A stretch of DNA of 43,868 nucleotides, from contig JNDT01002056.1 in NCBI GenBank assembly GCA_000697055.1, positions 1 to 43,868 of the forward strand, read 5' to 3'. Below, in pieces: positions 33,968 through 43,868 of the stretch (within the stretch, counting starts at the first letter, position 1; every line of letters starts with the position of its first letter). This stretch comes from Saksenaea vasiformis B4078 (taxonomy: Eukaryota; Mucoromycota; Mucoromycetes; Mucorales; Saksenaeaceae). A program made the translations under genes and the position numbers. The notes beneath the pieces are model-generated. The model was not told the DNA's origin. It saw only the letters and a program-made list of their open reading frames with translations, and ran no database searches.

Positions 33968-34673
33968 GTTACGATCGACCGATCTTTTTTTTTTTTCGAT
34001 CCGCTTTCAATGAAAGGAGCATAGAAACACGCGTCGCCACTGTGGTAAGGCATCGGAGCTAGGTATGCAGCAGGATAAAAGAGGCACGGTTGTCAAGTTG
34101 TCTGTTGCCCTTTTGGGAGTTGTTGTAACAAAACAGAAGCTCCTGAAATTCACAAACCTTATTGTGTTTTAAGGAGCAGAGCGGAAATAAGCGGCACAGG
34201 GTAAAAGGTTAAATGTTAAGAATCCATATGAGGATTGTGTACAACGCATGGGAATGCACCCTATTAGGATCTGGAGAACTCCGGCTGCTGTAGAACAATC
34301 GTATGTCAACCCAGCTAGAACCTGTCGTATATATTAAAATGACGTCGGTTTCTCCATGGCTACCTAATTTGGCCGCACTGACTTTTTTGGTTTCTCCTTA
34401 GGAGATGAGAGACATTCTCATTTTCGGATGATCCGATTTACACAAAAAAAATCGTATGGCCACTTTTTTTTTTCAAACAGAAATTTTTCAGTCTTGTGAC
34501 CAAGAGCTTACTTGTGACTTCCTATATATCCCATAGCACATCCCCTTTCTTTTTTTTTTTTAATACTCTTGCTTTTTCTTTTTTTCCTTCTGCTTTCTTC
34601 CTTTTCAGAAAGGATACTTCTTTTTTCCTTTCTTTACTTCTTCTTCTTCTTCGATTCTTTTTTGTTTTTTACT
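33968..34673. other. Divergent promoter region
   Basis: About 700 bases between the secreted-protein gene (-) and the FHA-RING gene (+), with no gene inside. The right part (34545-34673) is almost entirely T/C on the + strand and runs up to the ATG at 34674. Confidence 0.7.
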
Positions 34674-36715
34674 ATGGCTGATTATATCTGTCTTGCTATG
34701 TCTTCCCAATATAATGATCAAGTTGCTGATCATACATCAAACGTATCAACGTCTCCCTTCAGACGCTCCCTCAATTTATCCCACAGCGCATCTTCCTTGT
34801 TGGGTCGACGGTTTTCAAGAAGTTCTCAACATGATACAACTAATACTACTACTACTACTACAACACAACAACGACGTGCTACAGTTTCATCTCCGCAAGA
34901 ACCAAAACCATCCATGCATGTCCGGATCGTTCCAAATATTGAAAATCCAAGTCGTAGTTTGATATTTGATGTTGTTGATCGTGATCTGGAAGCACATACT
35001 TATATCAAGATTGGACGTTTTACTGATCGGTCCAACTCTCCAAACAACATGTCTTTTAAAAGCAAGGTGGTTTCAAGAGCTCACTGTGAAATATGGGTTG
35101 ATTCAGATGGCAAGGTACAGTCGCATAACCAATTTTATCTTTCTGGAACGTGACGTGTGAGAGAGTGATGGAAAAAAAAAAGAGAGAGAGAGAGAAGGGG
35201 GGGGGGAGGAGAGAAGAAGGGATGTGGGGCATGTGAACGGTACACAGCATTGTGGTGATACTGATAGATCATGCCACTTAGCTCTATTTGCGAGACACCA
35301 AATCCTCGTCTGGCACTTTTCTCAATCATGTCCGCCTCAGCCCCGCCAACCAACAGAGTGCGCCGACGGAGATTAAGGATGGTGACATTGTCCAACTCGG
35401 AGTAGATTATCAAGGTGGGCAAGAAGAAATCTATCGATCTGTGAAGATGCGTTTTGAGTTGAACAGAAACAGAAATCGTCCTCTTTCTTTCAACATGACA
35501 GCCTTCAATAATCTACGAAATTTGACCAGTCTTTCAGCAGAACACGCGATTCCGGCTGCACTTCCAACAACACCTGTTGTTGATACTAAACCTCATTTGG
35601 ACTCATGTACCACGCAGCACCTGACAACCAAGTCATGCGAGAAAAACGAAGTAGATGAATGTGTTATCTGTTTGTATGCACTTGCTCCCTTCCAGGCTCT
35701 TTTTGTGGCTCCTTGCTCACACACCTATCATTACAAATGCATCCGACCTCTCCTTCAAAGTTATCCCGGTTTTCAGTGTCCAATCTGCCGAACATACTCC
35801 GACCTGGAAGCCAGCGTCGCCGTTGAAGCGGACGAACTGATGGAAATGCAATCTCGTGAGGATACACAACCCCAGCTATCGCCACAAGCTGCTATTGAGG
35901 AGGTCACAGAAGAAGATGAAGATGAAGAAATGGCTCCCCCTCAACACCCTCTGGAGGAACCGTCTTCAACAACAACACCTGCCCAGCCAATTCCTGTCAC
36001 AGCAACTTCGGCAGAGGGACAGGATCCCCTGTCAACTACCCTTGTATCTTCCCCTTCCTGTTATGTTGACCGTTCTCGAGCGGAATGTAAGTATTTCTGG
36101 GTTGCTGGGTGTTGGGTGTTGGCGTGTGTATATATGTGTGTATATAGACTGGCGTCGCCTGTCGGAGTCATTTGATAACTAACTTTTGGGCGTTTAGTTC
36201 GAGATACTCAGCCAAGAGATCGTCGGACAATACTTGTTGCCACCGAAGATACCCAGCCTATGGAGACCACAGGTTCTGAGATCAGCCCTCAGCAGTCAGA
36301 AACATCCACGCGCCTTCCCCAACAACAACAACAACAACAACCGGGAAGACGCATCTGTCCATCGAGTATTATGGAAAAAATTAAGATGACTTTTTTTGAG
36401 AAACGAAGACCAGCGGTCGTTCCACGTGAACAAAGTCGGAAACGACAGAACAGAACAAGACCACGCTCTTATCCAAATATCTTGCAGCGATTCAATCTCG
36501 ATGAAGAAGAAAATCAACATAATGTTCCACTACCTGCTCCAGATATTCCTTCTTCTTCTGCGCATGCCAACGGAACATGTTATCGATCGTTGTCGATGCA
36601 GTCAGCTCTAACAACTCAGACTTTATCGCGTCAATCCACCACCCATCTTGCAGAGATCGAAGAGTTGGCAGAAGAAGGCGCTTGTATACAACGCAACAGT
36701 CTCGTCATGACTTAG
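34674..36715 (+). CDS. dma1: FHA-RING E3 ubiquitin ligase, Dma1/CHFR-like
   Basis: Mitotic-checkpoint ubiquitin ligase class: the FHA domain binds phospho-Thr targets and the RING recruits E2. Exons 34674-35114, 35282-36086 and 36198-36715 join in frame to 587 aa. The FHA domain (about 81-206) shows IGRFTD, VVSRAHCEIWVDSDGK, then LYLRDTKSSSGTFLN across intron 1. The RING (about 272-320) shows CVICLYALAPFQALFVAPC, then SHTYHYKCI and CPICRTYSDLE, very close to the Dma1/Dma2 RING and its downstream edge. Beyond it lies a long acidic, then poly-Gln and Arg-rich tail that is extra relative to short Dma1 proteins. Intron 1 (167 nt) is long for this window and carries a GA run plus a G-rich block. 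The ATG at 34674 follows a pyrimidine tract. Confidence 0.93.
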
Positions 36716-39684
36716 TTTAATTTTCTCTATATTTTATATATATGTTTCTTATTGTTATATCCCTTTTCTTTTCTTTTTGCATATTATTCTTTCCTTTCCC
36801 CCCCCCCTTTTGTATTATATCTACTGTCACACAAACACTACCACACGGGCATGTCAACAAAAAAAAAGTATTTGTCCTCTCTCACTCTCACTCTTCTTTA
36901 TGGCTGGAATGAATACGAAGATCCAAAAGTAAGAAAAAAGATGAAGTCAGAAAAAAGACATCATACGATTTGATTATCAGCGGTCGTATTCGACGATCTC
37001 TTCTCAGCAATGCATACATTGCATATATACTCTATTTAGACAATACTTTGGGTATTGTTATAAAATATGGTAATGGCGCATATCTATTTTGGCCACCAGA
37101 CACCTACTTTCTCCAGAAAAGAAATCGCGGGATAATTTTTCATAACTGATATAGATTGCACCTCCTGATATCCTTGATAAAAAAAAAGGGGGGGGGGGAG
37201 TTGATGTGCCTTGTGAATGATTCAAAGTCTAAGAATATTTGAATATAATGTACATAAATCTTATGATCTCTGGGGGAATGGTGGCACCACCCAAATCCAA
37301 CTTTCCGGTTTAGTTTTTTTTTTTATTCGGCTTGCCGATCATGTTTGGTAAGGAGATAACTGACACTTCTCCTGTAATATCCGTATCTCCCAAAAATAGC
37401 TTATGGGGAAAGTGACAAAAGAAAAAGAAAGTAGAAAAAAGCAGGTAAAAACTTGTGTACGCTATTGTTTTCAAATCACCATGGATCTCACGTACACGTT
37501 ATTCGATTCCAAGTAGCTTCGTCTTCTGCGGTACGGCTATTGCTTATCAGCAAGTGTCGCATTTGGAGTAGCTGTCAATGTGGAGTGTTAAGTAGTTCTT
37601 GACAATTATTGGTATTGCTTCTGTACATGCAAAGCAATAGTATCCCTTGCTTCATATTGGTCGATCTCATGGAAGCATTGACGACATCGAGCGTCATATT
37701 GTTGAGACCTGTGCACCTAGATAACCTACTCGAATCCAAATGGATATAGGCTGTCATTTAACTATAGTACTGACTGAAGGCTGTGGTACTGTATTTCCAA
37801 TACCGCATGATTCCAAGCACGACGCAGCGTTTAGCCGAAAGTACTCGTTCAGCTGGGGATGTAGCTGTATGATGAAACAAGCTTATCTTGCACATCGCGT
37901 AATATGTTTTCTTGGGACAAAATCCCTGAACTGTGACAATTCCATGGTCATATCCCATTTCTGCCTTGTTCTTTCATCCAAGTCTGCTTCAGTCATTTGG
38001 GGATCCTTATTTTTCTCGCAAATGATGTAAACACGCTGTTTTATTATCGGAACGTCTATGATCCAAAAGAGACGTTACATGTATTCTGGCTACTGTGTAT
38101 ACTTATTATCTCTGTTACTGTAATACTTATGTTCCACACATCCATATCGCCCTCCTTTTTTTTCTCGTTACTGACGCGTCTGAAACATTAAAATCAGATG
38201 CCGGAAAGTGCATCCAATGGCACTTTCCTTCTTTTTCCTTTCGTCCTCTTTTTTTTTTTTTTCCAAAGAGCAGGACGTCCTGAAACATGCTTAGATGTGT
38301 TCTGACGTGCTGGACCACACAGGTAACCGGCTATGGCAAAGTGTTTCCAAAAACGAAGCGCATCTGATCTGTCAGAGGTAGCGCATGAATTACGCTCTGC
38401 CTTATCCCAACAATGGTAACTCATAACTATCTCCCTGTAAGCCACATCCAGCATAAGCATGAAAGCTTTGCCAACAAAGATATTCCGAGAACTAACCGTA
38501 ACGTATTTCAATCATGGTAGTCTACATATGTCGCTTAGATATCATCGTACGGCGTTGAAAAACATCAATCAAATATTATGTATCAATGTAAGAAGCATAT
38601 ACCAAGCATGCAACCGGTATCGACTGAAACCCATCAATTGGCTCCTCTAGTTATAGCAAGTCTTCGCCGTACTAACGAAATTTATCACCTCGAACATGCT
38701 ACACAAGGATTCAAAATGCGGAATATGACCACGAGGCAATGTCTCGCATAAGGACGCTACAAGAAGCAGATCGTCGCTTTGGTCTCTCTTCAACTTGGTT
38801 TCAAGAAGGATTCGCATCATATTGCTCGCACACTATACTGATGATCTGATAATCGCCCCTTTATTTGTGATAGTCTATGCATACTTTGATATCGTTGTAC
38901 ATGGGTTTTCTTCCCTTACCAGATTAATACGATCAGCATACGAGGTACCAATCAACTATGCTGTTTCACAACAATGTACGTAAATCGAAATAACAATAAC
39001 CTAACGGTCAAGTTAGTATGGCACCAATATTTGAATTGAACGCTGAAATATATCTAACAGTACACAGGTGCAGTTTCTCACGAATTTGGATTGCTAACAC
39101 ACACAACCCAGCTGATAGATACGATGCTTGCAGGGGTTTGAGTTAGCGTGCCGCCGCTTTCCTGCTCTTATTCTCATTGTAGAATGCCATACATAGTCAT
39201 CTAACTATCATAAGTCGGCGTGTCGATTGTGGCTAAACTATGCTACAAGCACCTCCTATCAATCTCCCCTGTTCAAATCCAGCCTTCATCAATACCGATA
39301 TTCTCCAGAAAATTGAGGCTGTTTGAAATGAATTCTTCAGATGGCCAAAGCTTCTTTTGGAAACAGATATGGTGTCACGGCCTTCTTGCTTCAATTATCA
39401 GAAGCTCTTTCTATACGTCATTCCTCTCTCGGATAGCATTAGCAATTTACAAAGGGAGCTGAACGTTTAAAACGTTTCAAAGCAAATTATACTTCGTATA
39501 TCTTGTGCCTTTCAGCGTTATCCTCCCCCACAGTGATAATCATTTCCGACATCCGATTTGATTTAGTGATTCAGTTCTAAGCAAATAAACCCTTGAGAGA
39601 TAAAAGACTTTGGAGATAAGAAGTAAATCGAGAGATTGTGGAAAACAGGATCACTCTTTGTGGGACAAAAAATCATATCATCGA
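36716..39684. other. Gene-poor stretch
   Basis: Nearly 3 kb without a supported gene. Short pieces near 38640-38830 (for example SLRRTNEIYHLEHATQGF and RIRTLQEADRRFGLSSTWF in neighbouring frames) look like debris of a coding sequence, but I cannot identify it. G and A homopolymers occur near 37180-37200. Confidence 0.5.
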
Positions 39685-42020
39685 TTATTTTAATTGTTTG
39701 CCCGTCCCTTGATTCGCCACTTTTTGGTACCATTCAATTGCCTTAGCGACGTTGCGCTTTTCCTCTCTGTAAATACGCCCAAGTGCCCTGTGCGCATTTT
39801 CCTTCCCTTGATCCGCCGCTTTTTGGTGCCATTCAATTGCTTGGTCGATGTCTTCTTTTTCAGGTCTGTAAATATATCCCAGTTTGACTTGCGCATCTTC
39901 ATTTCCTTGATGCGCCGCTTTCTTGTACCATTCAACCGCTTTGTCGATGTTTTCCTTCACTCCGCGTCCGTTATGGTACATCTCTACAAGTGTGTATTGC
40001 GCATCTTCACTTCCTCGATCGGCTGCATGATTGCACCATTCTTACGCCTTGGAGTACAGCTCTTTTTCTTTCTCCTTGTCGCTCGTCACGCCACTTCCCC
40101 ACAGATACATCCATCCAAGATTATATTTTCCAATCCCGTGTCCTTGATCTGCTGCTTTTCGGTACCACTCAGCTGCTTTTTTCCAACTCCAATCTACACC
40201 TTCCTCACCGTGGTACGTTTGTCCTAGTTCGGTTTGCGCATTGGTGTTCGCATGCCCTGCTGCCTTTTCATACCATTCAGCCGCTTTCTTGCTGTTTCGA
40301 TCCACACCTCGTCCATACTTGTACATATCCCCAAGTCTGGTTTGTGCATCGCTGTTTCCCTGACCTGCAGCCTTTAGGTACCACTCGTAAGCTTTAATGT
40401 AGTCTTTATCCAGGTCTATTCCACGGTAATACTTCTCGCCAAGCTCGAACTCTGTCCATCCATCCATCCATCCAATCAATCGAATCCTCGTGCAGGCTAA
40501 TATTATCTCTGCTGTCCATGTCTACGCCTCCTTCGTGGCCCGGTGTATCATGTTCATCTTTTGCATCTTCATTTTTCTGATCATCTGCTTGTTCCATTGT
40601 ACCGATATGTCAATATCGCCATCATCCTCAGGAACCCTATCGCTGGACAGCCTTTGGTCGTGTTTGTTTTCTTGAATGGCTGCTTTGTTGCTCAGATGGA
40701 CGTCTTGCTTTTCACCGTGAAAAATACCTTCATGGCTAGGTAGACCGTTAGAATTGCTTGATGTCATTTCAGTGTCTCGGCCAACAACCTTGGATCGTAT
40801 GTTCATATCATCGGTGTTGTTGTCATCATCAGAGTCATCGCTGAATATATCTTTGTCAGGTTCGTTTTGCAAGTTTTCGTGTCTATTGTCTACAGCCCTA
40901 TTGCTGCCCTGGTCCAGAACTTGCAACCAACTCATGTTTTCAACATTGTCTCCCATACTCTCATTGCTTCTGACACACTGTTTGAAAACCACACCGGGGT
41001 CGTCTTCAACCGTGTGTCCAAGCTCGTTATTGGAAAATGCCCTTTCGTAAACCGCCTCTACTTGAAGCCGTTCATTATCTTCAAGAATGCTATATATCGG
41101 CTTTATATCTTTGAACCGGATGATGGCTCGTCTGGACCTTGTGGTTCCTTTCCAGTTTTCAAACCCATGCACAAAAAATAGTCCGGAATCACCACCTACC
41201 ATAAGCTTGTATAGCAAGTATCAGAGATATGTGTGAAATTTACCTATAACTTCCCAGTGTTTGTGACTCCTGATTGCATTTGTAATGTTTTCCGCTACGT
41301 CTTCGCTAGATTGTATCGCTGTGTGCTGGTTCTCTAGTTCACAGCCGTTTCCGCCCTGTACTTCTGGACTATCTCTCTTACACGCGAGTAGACCACCTGA
41401 TCCAGGAGACAGTTAAAGAACATTACAAAGGATTAGTCACAGTACCAAGCAAGGTTTTCGACGGATAGTGATATCCAAATCGCTCAAATACAGTTTGCAG
41501 GGCTTCATACTTCTTCGTATTGGCTTCTTCCTTCAAAGCATTTTACACAGCTTTCCTGAAAACAGTCCGTTGATTTGGCATACTCCGAAGACAGGTGTAC
41601 CTGTAGGAGTCCTATGAATTGAACCATCGGTAAACGTCTGCTTTGTCACTTACTTCTCCCCAAGAAACATACGAAACGGTGTATTCAACCGAGATTTCTC
41701 CAAAAGTCGGTTGGCACTGTTTACGTGCACTGTAACTAACTTCTGCAGCAGCATCATAGGCAAACGTTCTGGACGGCGAGCGGTGGAAGCCGTCATCCAT
41801 CAATAGTTTGTTCATGAAAGTATCCGCCTGGATGACCTTCGTACACGTATGTTCCACAAATGGATTTTCAGGAGGATGGGTTTGAATGAGCCTTAGACAC
41901 ATTTTCCTTTCCCTCTTCAATATCTATTGCAGAGTACTCGGCGGTGTATCCGTCAAAATGGATACCTCGGGTACATCGGTTGACAACGTCGTACGTCAAA
42001 AATTGAGTAAGCTGTCAAAA
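39685..42020 (-). pseudogene. MACPF-domain plus Sel1-repeat protein gene, broken
   Basis: MACPF proteins form membrane pores or rings; Sel1 repeats are helical binding solenoids. On the minus strand the upstream part (about 42000-41050) carries MACPF features. The family signature pattern G-x-H-[FY]-x6-G-G lies at about 41443-41490 and the last G is completed across a 49-nt intron (41397-41445). A second 48-nt intron (41196-41243) is followed by GGDSG, a W-rich strand and an I-x-F-K-D-I-x-P-I edge. An acidic linker then leads to about eight Sel1-like repeats (40440-39690). Breaks: TAA at 40042-40044 between repeats in the same frame, TAA at 41543-41545, a frame change near 41870-41930, and frame changes near 40600 and around the TCCA tetranucleotide run. 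The start codon was not found. A functional but mis-assembled gene is possible. No restored sequence is given. Confidence 0.75.
40455..40474. repeat. (TCCA)5 tetranucleotide repeat inside the MACPF-Sel1 gene
   Basis: Five TCCA units lie exactly where the coding frame of the acidic linker must change to reach the Sel1 repeats. Gain or loss of one unit shifts the frame by one base, so this run is a likely cause of the break. Confidence 0.9.
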
Positions 42021-42450
42021 ACATTTGGTGAACACGCATAGAAGAAATGAGTTTGTCTTATTATATTTGATGATAATTTCTCTGTCGTGTCGTACAAGGT
42101 CATTGAGGAGAAGAGGGAGAAGTTGTAGCGTCTGTCATCCTTTTATCAACACAAGTGGTTGGAACGCCGCCATTTAGTTCCCGTTAAGGTTCATATAAGC
42201 CGACGCGAGACGCCATGCGGCTCACTATCTTAAAATGGAAAAGCACAGGCACTTCCAGACATGCAAGATTTGCATGTTACCCGAATGAAGCAGTGATGGA
42301 CGCATAACAGTCTTTTATTCAAAGAGCACAGCAAACAGTTGAGTACGTGTGCTGAGGAAAGTTTATTTCTTTTCTTTTCTTATCGGATTACATGACACAG
42401 TGTCCAAAAACAAAATAGAATCCAGAGAGTGAATAAATAAAATAATCATT
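42021..42450. other. Gap between two Sel1-repeat genes
   Basis: Upstream region of the MACPF-Sel1 gene and 3' flank of the next Sel1 gene. TTATAT on the minus strand near 42195-42205 could be promoter sequence. The missing first exon of the MACPF gene may lie here, but no convincing ATG exon was found. Confidence 0.5.
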
Positions 42451-43868
42451 TTAGTCAATTTTGTATCCTTCTCTCTTTAAATCATCAAGTCTGAGTCGCG
42501 CATATTTATTTCCTCGGTTCGCCGCTTTTTGGTACCATTCAATTGCTTGGTTGATGTCTTTCTTGTCATATCTGTAAATATCTCCAAGTTTGAGTTGCGC
42601 ATATTTACTTTCTTGATCCACTGCTTTTTGGTACCATTCCATTGCTTTTTCGATGTCTTTCTTTTCATCTCTGTAAATATTTCCAAGTTTGCATTGTGAA
42701 TATCGATGTCCTTGATCCGCTGCTTTTTCGTACCATTCCATTGCTTTTTCGATGTCTTTCTTTTTCCATCTGTAAATATCTCCAAGTGTCTTTTGCGCAT
42801 CTTCATTTCCTTGATCCGCTGCTTTTTCGTACCATTCCATTGCTTTTTCGATGTCTTTCTTTTCATCTCTGTAAATCTCTCCCAATCTATATTGCGCATC
42901 TCCATCTCCTTGATCCGCTGCTTTTTTGTACCATTCAATCACTTTGTCGATGTCTATATTTTTAAATCTATAGATATATTCAAGTCTGCGTTGCGCAGTT
43001 CCATCTCCTTGATCCGCTGCTTTTTGGTACCATTCAATTGCCTTGTCGATGTCTTTCTTTTCCCGTTCGTAAATAGCTCCAAGTTGGATTTGCATGTGTC
43101 TATTTCCTTGATCCGCTGCTTTTTGGTACCATTCAATTGCCTTGTCGATGTCTTTCTTTTCCCATTCGTAAATAGCTCCAAGTTGGATTTGCGCGTCTCT
43201 ATTTCCTTGATCTGCCGCTTTTTGGTAGCATTGAATTGCCTTGTTCATGTTTCCTAATTTATTTCTGTAGATATCTCCAAGTTCGATTTGCGGATCTACG
43301 TTTTTCCAATGCTCTGATCTTTGGTACCATTCGATTGCTTTGTCGATGTCTCCTATTTTACTTCTGTAGATATCTCCAAGTTCGATTTGCAGATCTACGT
43401 TTTCCCAATACTCTGATCTTTGGTGCCGTTCGATGAGTTTATGTCCTTGATCCACCGCTTTTTGGTACCATTCATTTGCCTTGTCGATGTCTTTCTTTTC
43501 CCATTTGTAGATATCCCCAAGTCTGATTTGCATGTGTCTATTTCCTTGATCCGCTGCTTTTTGATACCATTCAATTGCTTGGTTGATGTCTTTCTTGTCA
43601 TATCTGTAAATATCTCCAAGCTTAACATGCGCATCTTCATTTCCTTGATCCGCTGCTTTTTTGTACCATTCAATAGCTTTGTCGATGTCTTTCTTTTCAT
43701 CTCTGTAAATCTCTCCAAGTGTCTTTTGCGCATCTTTATTTCCTTGATCCGCTGCTTTTTGGTACCATTTGATTGCTTTGTCGATGTCTTCCTTTTTCCA
43801 TCTGTAAATATATCCAAGTGACTTTTGCGCATCTTCATTTCCTTGATCCGCTGCTTTTTCGTACCATT
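42451..43868 (-). CDS. Sel1-like repeat protein, partial (5' end beyond window)
   Basis: A single uninterrupted minus-strand frame enters from the right edge and ends at a stop at 42451, giving at least 471 residues. It consists of about 14 tandem 33-residue Sel1-like units of consensus D-K-A-I-E-W-Y-Q-K-A-A-D-Q-G-N-x-D-A-Q-x-x-L-G-x-I-Y-x-x-x-K-K-D-I. That is three residues shorter than the classical 36-residue Sel1 repeat with its GxGV loop. Two central units (about 43265-43440) are aberrant (SEYWENVDLQ, SEHWKNVDPQ). Repeats of this type form alpha-solenoid scaffolds; partners cannot be inferred. The C-terminus (GYKID) follows the last repeat directly. The downstream MACPF-Sel1 gene is on the same strand with related units, so this gene may have a MACPF N-terminus outside the window. 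Confidence 0.92.
   Translation of the reverse strand, partial: WYEKAADQGNEDAQKSLGYIYRWKKEDIDKAIKWYQKAADQGNKDAQKTLGEIYRDEKKDIDKAIEWYKKAADQGNEDAHVKLGDIYRYDKKDINQAIEWYQKAADQGNRHMQIRLGDIYKWEKKDIDKANEWYQKAVDQGHKLIERHQRSEYWENVDLQIELGDIYRSKIGDIDKAIEWYQRSEHWKNVDPQIELGDIYRNKLGNMNKAIQCYQKAADQGNRDAQIQLGAIYEWEKKDIDKAIEWYQKAADQGNRHMQIQLGAIYEREKKDIDKAIEWYQKAADQGDGTAQRRLEYIYRFKNIDIDKVIEWYKKAADQGDGDAQYRLGEIYRDEKKDIEKAMEWYEKAADQGNEDAQKTLGDIYRWKKKDIEKAMEWYEKAADQGHRYSQCKLGNIYRDEKKDIEKAMEWYQKAVDQESKYAQLKLGDIYRYDKKDINQAIEWYQKAANRGNKYARLRLDDLKREGYKID
42500..43868. repeat. 99-bp tandem coding repeats
   Basis: The Sel1 units repeat at DNA level with a 99-bp period; for example CATTCAATTGCCTTGTCGATG recurs at about 43031 and 43130. 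Long stretches (CCTTGATCCGCTGCTTTTT and flanks) are near-identical between many units, which suggests recent duplication or gene conversion. Overlapping frames in other phases are shadows of the repeat. Confidence 0.93.

Noticed and set aside
42451..43868. The regular repeats as a CRISPR-like array.
   Set aside because: The repeat is a 99-bp coding Sel1 unit without spacers, in a continuous reading frame.

Overview
The window looks like genomic DNA of a filamentous early-diverging fungus, most likely Mucoromycota (Mucorales or a close relative). Genes are split by many 48-120 nt GT-AG introns. They carry poly-Thr/Ser/Gln tracts and lie in T-rich/A-rich flanks. The protein set is fungal: a Pom1/DYRK kinase, a Zn2Cys6 factor, a TEA-domain factor, a Dma1-type FHA-RING ligase and Sel1-repeat proteins. 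No rRNA, tRNA or CRISPR array was found.

Layout. 1-1340: direct repeats and 17-18 bp minisatellites. 1430-3334 (-): decayed Helitron-type PIF1 helicase. 4293-8961 (+): Pom1/DYRK-family kinase, 10 coding exons. 9692-11024 (+): transcription factor with two tandem Zn2Cys6 clusters. 11992-12352 (+): small two-exon RRM-fold protein, probably mitochondrial. 12586-14860: transposon graveyard with a helix-turn-helix transposase remnant and a TnpB/Fanzor-like remnant. 16131-18660 (+): TEAD-type factor with TEA domain and a C-terminal YAP-binding-like domain, 7 exons. 19016-21192 (-): FYVE-finger coiled-coil protein, convergent with the TEAD gene. 21193-27700: gene-poor, with remnants of unidentified spliced genes. 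27701-29215 (+): DCAF7/WDR68-type WD40 protein. 29216-32722: gene-poor. 32723-33898 (-): secreted Lys/Ala-rich protein, divergent from 34674-36715 (+), a Dma1/CHFR-like FHA-RING E3 ligase. 36716-39684: gene-poor. 39685-42020 (-): broken MACPF + Sel1-repeat gene. 42451-43868 (-): array of 99-bp Sel1-like repeats running off the right edge.

The healthy genes suggest a regulatory neighbourhood: a polarity/cell-cycle kinase, its likely WD40 partner class (DCAF7), a checkpoint ubiquitin ligase, two transcription factors and an endosomal PI3P-binding protein. They are interspersed with decaying mobile DNA and a fast-evolving repeat-protein locus at the right end. The most notable observations are the fungal TEAD with a complete YAP-binding-like fold, the twin Zn2Cys6 module, the TnpB/Fanzor relic, the MACPF-Sel1 locus broken by stops and a tetranucleotide repeat, and two GC-AG introns in the kinase gene. 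All intron boundaries were read by eye from splice signals, reading-frame continuity and family alignment from memory; none is supported by transcripts.
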